A DNA stretch of 64,000 nt from an uncultured Pirellulaceae bacterium (GCA_938036435.1 CALHPU010000035.1:1-64000), one strand, 5' to 3'. Positions 26,811 through 35,627 are shown, counted from the first letter of the stretch. Numbers and translations: made by a program. The notes: generated by a model from the sequence alone, not told the origin.

Positions 26811-28319
26811 CTAAACGAGGCGGCTAGTCGATGTATCTGACTTTGCCTTGGCTAAACTCAGATCCGAAATCAATTGATTCATCTTGGTTTGTCGCTGCGT
26901 CGAATCTGGCGTGCGGAGGATTGCCGATGGATGCCACGTCGCAATGGTTTGCGGGCAATAATCTGATTCGACGATCGTGCCGCGACTGGTGGTGATCCGG
27001 AAATTGGGACTGATGATCGCCTTCGCGGCGGTCGCTCCGAGGCAAACGAGAAGGTTTGCGTTTGTAAGAAAACTCCATTCGGCGTCGAACCAAGGGCGGC
27101 AGCAGCGAATCTCACGTGCGTTGGGACGCTGGTAAAGTCGTCGCTTGCCACGCGGTGCCGGGCCGGAAGTGCTCGGCTCGCCGGTTTCGGACGTTGTGAA
27201 TTTGAAGTGCTTGACGATGTTGGTCACGTAAACCGATTCGCGTTTAATGCCGGCGGCGGCAAACGCTTCGTTGAGGATTTGACCGGCCGGTCCGATAAAG
27301 GGGTGGCCTTCGATGTCTTCCCGATCGCCCGGTTGTTCTCCCACGAAAACGATTTTCGCATCAACCGGGCCTTCGCCAAACACGGTTTGCGTTGCGTGAG
27401 TATGCAGATCGCAGGCCGTGCAGTTGGCCGCGATTTGTTTCAGCTCTTCCAGACTTTGTAGAAGCTCGGTTCGGTTCTCGATGACATTCAAAGCCGTCTG
27501 AGCAAATCCTTCATGCTCGCGGATCATTTTCTCAACGCGTCGTGGAGCATCGGCCAACAAGTCCGCGATGATCTCGGTTTCGGGAAGCGTCGCCCAATGC
27601 CGCACTGGCATCTCGCTCTTCATCATTTTGATCTTGATGCGAGCCGGATTAAAGATGTGAGCGTAATAGGTCTTCCAAAGATCCTCCAATTCATCGCCGG
27701 TCGGTGCTTCGCTGCGCGGGACACCGTCGCCGTAAACAAGCTTTTGCTGGTCCCAAACGACGGACTCGTTGGGCGTCAAAATGGTCCAGTTCATCGCTTT
27801 GAAACGTCGTGAAAAGAACGGAGCGACTTTGCGAACGATGTTGTGATCCGGACGATGCCAAGCGATAAAGTATTCCTCGTCGTCTCGGATGATTTTGCGA
27901 AACCGCACGAAGGCTTTCATCTTGTGCGCGTCGCGACGTACTTCCTTCTCCATTTTTGCCAAACGCAAAACGTCATCGTCAGTTGTGATTTTCAGCAGTT
28001 GAGGCGTTTGGTTGACGATCCGCCAGAGCGTTCGATAAAGAATATTCCATCGCGACTCGCTGCGATGATAGCCCACCGTTTCGGCAAGCGACAAAAACTC
28101 TCGGGGCACGCGGAGAGGTTTGGCTTGATCGGCAGTCGTCGTATTCGAATCCGACTTGCTTGCTCCGTCTAGGTCGTTTGCGTTAATCGTTTGCCCAAAC
28201 AAAGTTTGCTGCCCGTTGTTGTCGGCAAATTGAATTTCATCCGGTCGGACCGCATCCAAGATCAGCTTCCGCGCCAGCGCACGCCATTCAGCAAAGTTGT
28301 CAATCACGATCGTACGCAT
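26811..28319 (-). CDS. TIGR03915 (DUF4130) - UdgX uracil-DNA glycosylase fusion
   Basis: A 502-residue fusion. Residues 1 to about 270 match the TIGR03915 DNA-metabolism family (AWHRPDHNIVRKVAPFFSRRF, TYYAHIFNPARIKIKMMKSEMP). The rest is a family-4-like uracil-DNA glycosylase of the UdgX group, with Fe-S cysteine CTACDLHTHA, motif A GEQPGDREDIEGHPFIGPAG, and the UdgX R-loop. In UdgX this loop reads KRRIH, and its histidine makes a covalent bond with the abasic DNA. Here the loop is GKRRLYQRPN, with tyrosine in the histidine position. The WHPSAILR motif is intact. It lies 6 nt after the radical SAM gene, the usual partner. The function is DNA repair, but the covalent chemistry may be lost. Confidence 0.9.
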   Translation of the reverse strand: MRTIVIDNFAEWRALARKLILDAVRPDEIQFADNNGQQTLFGQTINANDLDGASKSDSNTTTADQAKPLRVPREFLSLAETVGYHRSESRWNILYRTLWRIVNQTPQLLKITTDDDVLRLAKMEKEVRRDAHKMKAFVRFRKIIRDDEEYFIAWHRPDHNIVRKVAPFFSRRFKAMNWTILTPNESVVWDQQKLVYGDGVPRSEAPTGDELEDLWKTYYAHIFNPARIKIKMMKSEMPVRHWATLPETEIIADLLADAPRRVEKMIREHEGFAQTALNVIENRTELLQSLEELKQIAANCTACDLHTHATQTVFGEGPVDAKIVFVGEQPGDREDIEGHPFIGPAGQILNEAFAAAGIKRESVYVTNIVKHFKFTTSETGEPSTSGPAPRGKRRLYQRPNAREIRCCRPWFDAEWSFLTNANLLVCLGATAAKAIISPNFRITTSRGTIVESDYCPQTIATWHPSAILRTPDSTQRQTKMNQLISDLSLAKAKSDTSTSRLV

Positions 28320-28325
28320 CGGCAG

Positions 28326-29597
28326 CTACAATTCGCCTTTCAACGCCGCGTCGAAGGTGTCGAACATCGTCAGCTGCTTCTCTTTTGGCACGACCAGATA
28401 GCGCAAATTGTCTCGGTCAAGATCGCTGAGCGCCGGGTTGTGGTCTTCGGTAATGACAAACGACTTGGCCCGCTTCCACGCGACGCGCAGTTTCCGCAGG
28501 TCATCCGTTCGAATTCGCTTGTGACGGCGAATGGAGAGAATACGCTGGACGTTCCGAGCACCGATTCCGGGAATGCGTAGCAACTGTTCGCGATTGGCCG
28601 TATTCACGTCGACCGGAAAGTAAGCTCGATTTGCCAACGCCCACGCGAATTTAGGATCAATCTCAAGATCTAAGTTCGCGTCAGGCCGAACGATAATCTC
28701 GTCGACTTTAAAATCGTAAAACCGCAGCAACCAATCGGCTTGATAAAGTCGATGCTCGCGAATCAGCGGCGGACTCTTGCCCGGCAACTGCGAATCCGCG
28801 TGAGGAATCGGGCTGTAGGCGGAGTAGTAGACTCGCCGAAGTTTTTGTCCGGTATAAAGTTCGTCGGCCGTTTTCAAAATTTCGCTATCTGGAGTTGGCG
28901 TGGCACCCACGATCATCTGTGTGCTTTGACCGGCAGGAGCGAACTTTGGCGGTTTCATCCCAGCCTTGCGATCGGATTGTGTCTCGCAGATTTTCTCTTT
29001 GATGCCGTGCATCGCCTGAGTGATCTCGGGCTTCTTCTTTTCGGGAGCAAGCTGTTTCAAATCCAGCTCCGTTGGCAGTTCGATGTTCACGCTCAACCGA
29101 TCCGCCCACAATCCGGCTTCGGTGATCAGCTCTTCGGCGGCTCCGGGAATCGTTTTCAAGTGAATGTAGCCGCCGAAACGATGTTGCTGCCTCAACGTTT
29201 TCGCCACCAGCGTCAATTGCTGCATCGTGTAGTCAGAATTTTGAATGATGCCGCTGCTGAGGAACAGGCCTTCGATGTAGTTGCGTTTGTAGAACTCGAT
29301 CGTGAGATTGACGACCTCGTCAACCGTGAATCGGGCGCGCGGAGTTTCGCTGCTGATTCGGTTAACGCAATATTGGCAGTCGAAGATGCAGTAATTGGTC
29401 AGCAGGATCTTCAGCAGCGAAACGCATCGACCATCGGGCGTGTAGCTATGACAGATCCCCATGCCCTCGGTGCTGCCGATCGCGCTGCCTTTTCGAGTCG
29501 ACTTGGAACCGCTGCTGGCGCACGAGGCGTCGTACTTGGCAGCGTCGGCCAAGATAGCCAGTTTTCCGTCGAGCGTCTTTTGTTTCTGATCCGTCAT
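28326..29597 (-). CDS. Putative DNA modification/repair radical SAM protein (TIGR03916)
   Basis: A 423-residue radical SAM enzyme. The cluster motif CxxxCxxC is visible as CIFDCQYC, within a longer cysteine-rich start (YDASCASSGSKSTRKGSAIG). The SAM/TIM-barrel core follows, and the C-terminus has a helix-hairpin-helix DNA-binding element (NREQLLRIPGIGARNVQRIL). In many bacteria this gene is paired with a TIGR03915 or UdgX-type gene, as here, and the pair is thought to repair or modify DNA. The exact reaction is unknown. Confidence 0.92.
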   Translation of the reverse strand: MTDQKQKTLDGKLAILADAAKYDASCASSGSKSTRKGSAIGSTEGMGICHSYTPDGRCVSLLKILLTNYCIFDCQYCVNRISSETPRARFTVDEVVNLTIEFYKRNYIEGLFLSSGIIQNSDYTMQQLTLVAKTLRQQHRFGGYIHLKTIPGAAEELITEAGLWADRLSVNIELPTELDLKQLAPEKKKPEITQAMHGIKEKICETQSDRKAGMKPPKFAPAGQSTQMIVGATPTPDSEILKTADELYTGQKLRRVYYSAYSPIPHADSQLPGKSPPLIREHRLYQADWLLRFYDFKVDEIIVRPDANLDLEIDPKFAWALANRAYFPVDVNTANREQLLRIPGIGARNVQRILSIRRHKRIRTDDLRKLRVAWKRAKSFVITEDHNPALSDLDRDNLRYLVVPKEKQLTMFDTFDAALKGEL

Positions 29598-30124
29598 GAA
29601 TTCTTTCGGGTGTCTTCCTTAACCGTTGTCTGTCGATCGCTTGTAATTATCGGTCGGGTCGCACCAAGAGCAACCGGCAAAATGATGGGTTCTAGTCGAA
29701 AGCGGGATCGCAGGATCTCAAAGGCGTTTGCAGGCGTCGCCAATCCACTTCGCCTTCGTCGCATTATTGATTTAGCGTGGCGGCGTGGGTCAACAGGATC
29801 AAGTGTAACATGATGCCGGGCCAGCTTTGATCCGGTCGAGCGTGAATTTCAACCGGTTCCAAACGAGTCGACTCGACTCAAGCTCGAGATGATTCAGATC
29901 TGGTTCGCAACCGACCAGCCTGAGCGTTTGGAGCGCACTCGCTAACTTGAAAGTATTGCTCGACGCTGCGATTGCGAATCTGGCAAATTTAATTATCCGT
30001 TTGCCGATGGACATTGAAGTCGGAACATCCTTTGCGGTTCAAACTGTATGGTAGATCCAATCTTTTCGCCGCAGATCACTGTGAGGGTCGCTGGCGATCG
30101 AAGCCACGAAAGTCACGTTAAATC
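29598..30124. other. Intergenic, nothing recognised
   Basis: More than 500 bp between the divergent radical SAM gene and the paralogue gene at 30125. The small ORF at 29799 has no ribosome site or recognisable sequence. No promoter of the sigma-54 type was seen. Confidence 0.5.
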
Positions 30125-30512
30125 ATGAAGCCGGACGATGCCGTCTCAATGAAGACCAAAACCGAATTTGAATCAAAGAAAGCGGCAAAGGAGGCGAGAT
30201 ACTTGAGCCTCGACCAGTGGTTCAAAAAGTATCGCGTTCCGTATCGAGGCGAGCCGGGGATCGAGTTTCGCGGCGAGGAGTATTTTCGCGAATTTCAAGC
30301 CGAAGAGCTGTTTTCGAAGTCAAAGGGAGCGAAAGAGATCGGCCCTTTGAAACTTGGCGCTCAATCGGTTGGGCAGAAGAAGTACCGCACGGTTCGGTTC
30401 CAAGTCTACCGCGAATCTGACTTCATTCTTGAGGAGAAGATCGTCCGGAAAATCGAGCCTGCGAGGACAATCGACCTGATTGACGCGATCGCAAAAGTCA
30501 ACGACACCGCCG
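30125..30512 (+). pseudogene. Truncated paralogue of the basic protein at 20894
   Basis: The ORF (MKPDDAVSMKTKTEFESKKA) aligns with the 20894 product over about 80 residues: SKSKGAKEIGPLKLG versus SKSKGTREIGSLKIG, the region ending RTVRFQVYRESDFI, and RTIDLIDAIAKVND. The similarity stops at VNDTA, where the DNA continues into a CheB C-terminal remnant in another frame. The ORF itself reads on to 30646 in nonsense sequence. It is either a truncated gene or the result of a fusion event. Confidence 0.65.
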
Positions 30513-30899
30513 TCGGAGGAGGTGTTGGTGGAACTGGAGTACGCAAATTCGTTCAAGAGCGACATTGCCGCAGAGGAACAATTGGGGGAATTGTCGCCTT
30601 ACATGTGCCCAGATTGCGACGGACAGATGTGGCGGTCCAAAGTTGACGCTGTGCCGCGGTTCCGTTGTCACGTTGGCCATGCTCATACGCTACGATCGCT
30701 TGGAGCGGCTCAGTCCAAGGTGACGGAGAAATCCGATTGGACAACGTTCAGAATGCTGCAAGAGCAAGTGCGAACCTTCAGGCAAATGGCAGAGCACGAG
30801 CGCGAACTTAAACGCCCCGATACAGCAGAGGACTACGACCGCCGAGCTGACTTGGCGGAGCAACGGAGCAAATTGATTCGAGATTCATTCAAGGACTAA
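30513..30899 (+). pseudogene. C-terminal remnant of a CheB-type protein-glutamate methylesterase
   Basis: This frame reads EEVLVELEYANSFKS, then CPDCDGQMW, RFRCHVGHAHTLRSLG and a long helix (FRMLQEQVRTFRQMAEHERE). The C-P-x-C-x-G-x-x-W and R-C-x-V-G-H-A phrases are the C-terminal tail found on many standalone CheB proteins. The receiver and esterase domains are absent. The remnant is joined out of frame to the paralogue at 30125. It has no start of its own. Confidence 0.75.
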
Positions 30900-30966
30900 T
30901 GGGCACCGCCTGATTATGCAGGCAAGACCACTCAAAAGGCTTCAATCTGATCTTCGGCTTGTTCGT

Positions 30967-30982
30967 CGGCACAAGTTTTGCA
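30967..30982 (+). promoter_or_regulatory. Sigma-54-type promoter (-24/-12) upstream of the PPOX gene
   Basis: CGGCACAAGTTTTGCA has the GG-N10-GC spacing and the TTGCA -12 element of RpoN promoters. It differs from TGGCAC only at the first base. It lies about 140 bp before the PPOX start at 31124 and points toward it. Confidence 0.6.
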
Positions 30983-31123
30983 GTAGAAGTGGCGGAAGGC
31001 CAACGATCGTTACAACCCACCAGCGCTGACTAGCACCCACAAGCGTACTCTGCTGCGGGCTCAATCGAGGCAGTGGCCAAGCCGAAGCGACAACCAATAA
31101 TCATCAACAATCAGGAGTTAAAA

Positions 31124-31624
31124 ATGAGTCAGGAAAGTTTAACCGGCCCCGAAGCAAAAAAGAAAATCAAAAAGCTTGCCGAGTCGATCGACTTTGCGAT
31201 TTTGGCCACGAACTTGAGCGAACAACCATTTCACGCGGTCCCGATGAGCACAAAGCTTGTCGACGACAACGGGTGTATCTGGTTCTTAAGCGGCAAAGAT
31301 AGCGACCATAACCGTTACATCGAAGCCGAAGGGGTCGCTCATTTGATTTACTCGAAACCGGGCTCGATGCAGTTCATGGATGTGTACGGCAAGGCCACAA
31401 TTCACACAGAAAAGTCGATATTGGAAAAACTGTTCGGCAAGATTGATGAGATGTGGTTCGACGGCGTCGACGATCCGAACTTAACAGCGCTCTGTATCGA
31501 GCCGCAAGACGCTCACTATTGGGACACCAAACACAACAAGATCGTGACGATGTTCAAATTGGGTTCGGCGTTCGTCCAAGGCGAGCATCCTGAGGTCACC
31601 GTTTCCGGCCAATTGAACCCGTAA
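31124..31624 (+). CDS. Pyridoxamine 5'-phosphate oxidase-like general stress protein
   Basis: A protein of about 166 residues with the split-barrel flavin-binding fold of the Gsp26/PPOX group (IDFAILATNLSEQPFHAVPM, GCIWFLSGKDSDHNRYI, MQFMDVYGKATIH). The ATG at 31124 is preferred, as it follows caggag with good spacing; the upstream 31073 start is unlikely. It is a stress-inducible small flavin protein of uncertain reaction. It is followed 18 nt later by the DUF4112 gene and probably forms an operon with it, controlled by the sigma-54-type site. Confidence 0.9.
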   Translation: MSQESLTGPEAKKKIKKLAESIDFAILATNLSEQPFHAVPMSTKLVDDNGCIWFLSGKDSDHNRYIEAEGVAHLIYSKPGSMQFMDVYGKATIHTEKSILEKLFGKIDEMWFDGVDDPNLTALCIEPQDAHYWDTKHNKIVTMFKLGSAFVQGEHPEVTVSGQLNP

Positions 31625-31642
31625 GACTTGTTTGCGTTTGCA

Positions 31643-32227
31643 ATGCCATATATCGACCGAGCGATGCCCGAGCCGACCGAAGTTCTGAAATCAGACGTGC
31701 GTAGTGATCAGCCGAATCTCGCGTGGGTTGAACAAGCCACCGACCTTTTGGATACCAAGTTTACTATTCCCGGCACCAAGATTAAGTTCGGTGCCGATTT
31801 CATTCTCGGTATGTTTCCCGGTGTTGGCGATGTCGTCAGCCTCGCCTTTTCTGGCGTCCTCGTTTCCATCATTGCAAAGCACGGCGCAAGCAAGCTGCTT
31901 GTGGCTCGCATGCTGATTAACGTTTTTCTGGATGCGGTCGTCGGCTCGATTCCGATCTTAGGCAACGTCTTCGATCTGTTTTATAAAGCCAACCATCGGA
32001 ACATGATTCTGATGCGGCAGTACTATCAGGAAGGCAAGCACTCAGGCAGTGTTTGGCCGCTGGTGATCGGAGTAATCGCCATCACCTTGCTGTTGATCGG
32101 ATTCCTAACTTGGGCGTTGATCCAACTGATCGGATGGGCGTGGGCCCTTGCGGCAAGTCAGCCGTTGGCATGGAGTTTGCTTTTATCGCGTCAACTGCTG
32201 ATAGATTTCTACGCTCAGCCCCCTTAG
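31643..32227 (+). CDS. DUF4112 membrane protein
   Basis: A protein of about 194 residues. The family core is visible: LDTKFTIPGTKIKFGADFILG, GMFPGVGDVVSLAFSGVLV, and DAVVGSIPILGNVFDLFYKAN, followed by a C-terminal pair of helices (WPLVIGVIAITLLLIGFLTW). DUF4112 proteins are small membrane proteins of unknown function, often encoded near stress genes. The start could be TTG 31628, ATG 31643 or ATG 31664. It is likely co-transcribed with the PPOX gene. Confidence 0.88.
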   Translation: MPYIDRAMPEPTEVLKSDVRSDQPNLAWVEQATDLLDTKFTIPGTKIKFGADFILGMFPGVGDVVSLAFSGVLVSIIAKHGASKLLVARMLINVFLDAVVGSIPILGNVFDLFYKANHRNMILMRQYYQEGKHSGSVWPLVIGVIAITLLLIGFLTWALIQLIGWAWALAASQPLAWSLLLSRQLLIDFYAQPP

Positions 32228-32322
32228 CCTCTAAAGGGCTGGCGAACGGAAAGTGTCAGCGCATTATACCAACCGATTAACCAACCAATCCAAGACATCA
32301 TTCATTTTAGGAGGACAACTCA

Positions 32323-32520
32323 ATGACAAAAACAGAAGCAAAATTGAGCGACATGTTTGCGTGCCAAACGTGCGAAACGCAAATTCAAGTGATGAAAAGC
32401 TGCGACTGCGAATCCGCCTGCGCAGAATTCAGCTGTTGTGGAGAACCGATGAAGAACATTACAGAGCCGCCGGTTCAGAATGCAGGCGATCAAACTATTG
32501 ATGACGGGCTAGAAATCTAA
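32323..32520 (+). CDS. 65-residue Cys-rich desulforedoxin-like protein
   Basis: A very short protein with an excellent ribosome site (aggagg, 8 nt before the ATG). CQTCETQIQV and SCCGEPMKNI match the C-x2-C and C-C-G-x-P-M ends of desulforedoxin-type iron sites (also the N-terminal domain of superoxide reductases). Three further cysteines in a C-D-C-E-S-A-C insert set it apart. Within a block of stress genes it may bind iron or zinc and act in oxidative stress, but this is inference. Confidence 0.75.
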   Translation: MTKTEAKLSDMFACQTCETQIQVMKSCDCESACAEFSCCGEPMKNITEPPVQNAGDQTIDDGLEI

Positions 32521-32594
32521 TCGAGAAACGGTTGGCCGTGCGAAGCTAACAAGCTTCTCTGACTACACACCCGCTCACACGCGAAAGTACTATC

Positions 32595-33773
32595 GTGACA
32601 AACGACCCATCCGACCAGCCAGACGATGAATTCAACTCGTTGATCCGCAATTCAATCTCTGCCGTCGACGACTTCATCGACATTCGCTGGCGGAAAATGA
32701 AAAAGCGTTTTGGCTGGGAGGGGACCCCGACGATTCAACCTTACGTCGGCTTCGCCAATGATGATTTGGCTTGGTTTCATGGCCGCGTGTTAACCAATCC
32801 ACCCAAGGAGCTTCCATCAGAGCGTGACGGCTGGTGGGAAAATTTAGCCAACATGTATCAGCGTATTGAAAGCGATGAAGTTCCCGGAGTCAGTGTGGAA
32901 ATCGACTTTGGCGGTAAACGTCATGTCGTTGTCACCGACGATGAAGGTTACTTTCATCTGGAAACCAAGAACACGCCAGATGTGCGCGGTCGCAATCCAT
33001 GGAGGCAAATTGTCATGCGAATTGTTGACCACTCGGCCATCACCGCCGAACAATCGACTGTGGTTTCTCGGATGTTGACGCCAGTGAAGTCTGCCTCATT
33101 TGGGATCATCAGTGACATTGATGACACAGTTTTGCACACCGGTATCACGAGCCTGCTGACGACAGCCAGATTGACTTTCTTGCACAACGCGCGAACCAGA
33201 AAGCCCCTTGCCGGCGTCGGCGCGTTATATCACGCTTTGCAAACGGGAATGACGCCAGATTCACCCGAGCAGAATCCAATCTTCTACGTGTCCAGCTCGC
33301 CATGGAATCTGTATGACTTGCTGGAGGACTTTTTGGACTTAAACGACATTCCCGCCGGCCCGATCATGTTGAGAGATTTGGGTTTTGATCAAAACAAATT
33401 CATCCAAGAAGGCCACGACCATAAGCTTGACAAAGCTCTTCGAATCATGTCTGCATTCCCCGACTTGCCATTTGTTCTATTCGGCGATTCTGGTCAGGAG
33501 GACGCGCATTTGTACGCCGAAGCGGCAACAAAACATCCCGATCAAGTCAAAGCGATCTTCATCCGCGACGTCGACCCTGGCGTCAGCACCGATCACGACA
33601 ATGCGGTTGCCCCATTTATCGAAAAGAGCGCTGCCGCCGGCGTACCAATGCACCTGATCGAACGAAGCGACCAAGCCGCCCAAATCGCAGTCGAGATGGG
33701 TCTCCTACCGTCGACAGCGGTAACGGCAATCGCAAAACATACCACCGCAGATCTCAATCGCCCCAAAGTGTAA
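32595..33773 (+). CDS. APP1-like phosphatase (DUF2183, HAD-type)
   Basis: A 392-residue protein starting at GTG. The C-terminal half carries the DxDxT phosphatase motif of yeast App1 in GIISDIDDTVLHTGIT, later YVSSSPWNLYDLLEDFLD and LFGDSGQEDAHLYAE, as in phosphatidate phosphatase App1 homologues. The N-terminal half (RKMKKRFGWEGTPTIQPYVG, GVSVEIDFGGKRHVVVTDDE) is the usual preceding domain. The likely activity is on phosphatidic acid or a related phospholipid. It follows the desulforedoxin-like gene by 74 nt. Confidence 0.9.
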   Translation: MTNDPSDQPDDEFNSLIRNSISAVDDFIDIRWRKMKKRFGWEGTPTIQPYVGFANDDLAWFHGRVLTNPPKELPSERDGWWENLANMYQRIESDEVPGVSVEIDFGGKRHVVVTDDEGYFHLETKNTPDVRGRNPWRQIVMRIVDHSAITAEQSTVVSRMLTPVKSASFGIISDIDDTVLHTGITSLLTTARLTFLHNARTRKPLAGVGALYHALQTGMTPDSPEQNPIFYVSSSPWNLYDLLEDFLDLNDIPAGPIMLRDLGFDQNKFIQEGHDHKLDKALRIMSAFPDLPFVLFGDSGQEDAHLYAEAATKHPDQVKAIFIRDVDPGVSTDHDNAVAPFIEKSAAAGVPMHLIERSDQAAQIAVEMGLLPSTAVTAIAKHTTADLNRPKV

Positions 33774-34090
33774 CGGCGTTCACCTTTGCGAATCATGGCT
33801 TCCATGAAGGGATTTTCTTTGTCGTTGCTGACTTGGCGAAACGAGCGTGACCATTAATTCTATCGCTAAGCGGTGACCTGCTCACGCCGGTTTCAGCACC
33901 GCTTCAATGGGACAGGCAATCTGTGCAGACCTGCAATCTCTCTCCGCGTGTTCGTCACTACGACTCCAACGCTCGTCGACGGCAGTTGGCACAGTTTTTG
34001 CGTCCACTCTTCACTTTGACTAATCCGACACAACGGCGATCGAACGACCGTTTGACATCAAATCTGAAAACAACCATTTTGGAGCTACCC
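33774..34090. other. Intergenic, contains a sigma-54-type promoter for pfpI
   Basis: The stretch between the APP1-like gene and the PfpI gene. The ORF running through it has no ribosome site. The only notable signal is the -24/-12 element at 33987. Confidence 0.6.
33987..34002 (+). promoter_or_regulatory. Sigma-54-type promoter upstream of the PfpI gene
   Basis: TGGCACAGTTTTTGCG fits TGGCAC-N5-TTGC with GG-N10-GC spacing. It lies about 90 bp before the ATG at 34091, in the same direction. Confidence 0.7.
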
Positions 34091-34717
34091 ATGGCAGAAA
34101 ATAATCTAACCGGAAAGCGCATTGCATTTTTAGTTACCGATGGCTTCGAACAAGTCGAGTTGACGGAGCCTTGGGACGCGATCAAGGAAGCGGGAGCCGA
34201 AGTTTCGCTGGTCTCGTTGGAATCAGGCAAGGTGCAGGGCGTCCACCACGAGAAGCAAGGCGATCAGTTTGATGTCGACGAGACGGTTTCGCAGGCGTCG
34301 GCGGACGCATACGATGGCTTGGTATTGCCCGGCGGTGTCTTCAACCCCGACGCGTTACGCGTGAATGAAAAAGCGGTTAGTTTCGTGCGAGACTTCTTTC
34401 AGCAAAGCAAACCGGTCGCTGCGATCTGCCACGGACCATGGACTTTGATCGAGGCCGATGTGGTCAAAAACCGAAAGGTGACCTCTTGGCCCAGTCTGAA
34501 AACCGATTTAATTAATGCGGGCGCTGAATGGGTTGACCAAGAGTGCGTTTGCGATTCGGGGCTCGTGACCAGCCGTAACCCTGATGACTTGCCGGCGTTC
34601 TGCAAGAAAGCGATCGACGAGTTCGCCGAAGGCAAACACGTCGGCCAGACCTCCGATAATCACTCGGTTTTGGCGACCATCAATGGTCCTGCAGAAGATC
34701 AACAATCGCAGGAATAG
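34091..34717 (+). CDS. DJ-1/PfpI-family protein
   Basis: A protein of about 208 residues of the PfpI/YhbO class. The N-terminal strand is KRIAFLVTDGFEQVELTEPW, the GGVFNPDALR motif follows, and the nucleophile elbow AAICHGPWTLIEA has the catalytic Cys-His pair. The ATG at 34091 is chosen because the preceding 56 codons (from 33923) do not resemble the family. PfpI proteins have been linked to protection or repair of glycated proteins. An SDR gene starts 92 nt downstream of its stop. Confidence 0.93.
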   Translation: MAENNLTGKRIAFLVTDGFEQVELTEPWDAIKEAGAEVSLVSLESGKVQGVHHEKQGDQFDVDETVSQASADAYDGLVLPGGVFNPDALRVNEKAVSFVRDFFQQSKPVAAICHGPWTLIEADVVKNRKVTSWPSLKTDLINAGAEWVDQECVCDSGLVTSRNPDDLPAFCKKAIDEFAEGKHVGQTSDNHSVLATINGPAEDQQSQE

Positions 34718-34808
34718 TCAGCGTACGCCCCGCGGTGCAGACTCGCGCAACACAGCGACTGCGGCCGGAGGCAATTCAGATGACCCGATTCAGACGGCCG
34801 AAACGTCC

Positions 34809-35627
34809 ATGCCGAAAGTAAAGATGAATAGTGAAACCGTTTTGATCACTGGTGCTTCGTCCGGGATCGGGCTGGAGCTCGCCAAATTGTTTGCCGCCTC
34901 AGGTAGCAGATTGATCCTAGTGGCAAGAAACGAATCAAAGCTTACCGAACTCAAACAGCAGCTTGTCAATCAGCACAGCGCACACACAGACGTGATCGTG
35001 ATGGATCTTTCCAAAGTCGATGCGGCTGAAAAATTACGTGACGAAATTTACCGCCGAAAGTTGAGAGTTGACGTCTTGGTCAACAACGCTGGATTTGGTG
35101 AGCTCGGGAAATTTGCAGAAATTCCGATTGAGCGTCAGGTGGACATGATTCGGCTGAATGTGGTAACGGTTGCCCATCTGACGCGGCTACTTCTTCCCGA
35201 AATGTTGAAGTACAGGCAAGGCGGAATTCTCAACGTCGCGTCGATTGCAGCATTCTTGCCCGGCCCAAACATGGCGATCTACTATGCCACCAAAGCATTT
35301 GTCCTCTCGTTTTCTGATGCTCTGCATGAAGAGCTGATCGACACCGATCTCAAAGTCACTTGTCTATGTCCGGGGCCGACTAAAACTGGTTTTGCCGCCG
35401 ACTCAGGCATGGAAAGCACGACTCTATTCGAGGCTGGAGCGATGGATGCCGCAGAGGTTGCCAAAATCGGTTACGAATCATTTCGGAAGAATCAGTCCGT
35501 TGTCGTGATTGGGTTCAAGAATAAATTGCTGGCATTTTTGACTCGGCTGACGCCTCGATTCATCGCACGGAAAATGGTGAAACGAGTACAGCCCGGCGAA
35601 GACAGAGAAGGGAATAATATTGCTTGA
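34809..35627 (+). CDS. Short-chain dehydrogenase/reductase (SDR), DltE/YqjQ-like
   Basis: A protein of about 272 residues. The cofactor motif is VLITGASSGIGLELA, followed by NNAGFGELG, and the catalytic YxxxK is in IYYATKAFVLS. The C-terminal part (ALHEELIDTDLKVTCLCPGP) is typical of classical NADP-dependent SDRs. The ORF extends to 34584 in frame with the end of the PfpI gene, but the start at 34809 (or 34824) fits the family. The substrate is unknown. It probably belongs to the PfpI transcript. Confidence 0.9.
   Translation: MPKVKMNSETVLITGASSGIGLELAKLFAASGSRLILVARNESKLTELKQQLVNQHSAHTDVIVMDLSKVDAAEKLRDEIYRRKLRVDVLVNNAGFGELGKFAEIPIERQVDMIRLNVVTVAHLTRLLLPEMLKYRQGGILNVASIAAFLPGPNMAIYYATKAFVLSFSDALHEELIDTDLKVTCLCPGPTKTGFAADSGMESTTLFEAGAMDAAEVAKIGYESFRKNQSVVVIGFKNKLLAFLTRLTPRFIARKMVKRVQPGEDREGNNIA

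Noticed and set aside
28740-29813. 357-residue plus-strand ORF
   Set aside because: It is antisense to the radical SAM gene, has no recognisable domain and arises from codon bias on the opposite strand.
29799-30014. 71-residue minus-strand ORF
   Set aside because: No ribosome site and no recognisable sequence; it lies in a non-coding stretch.
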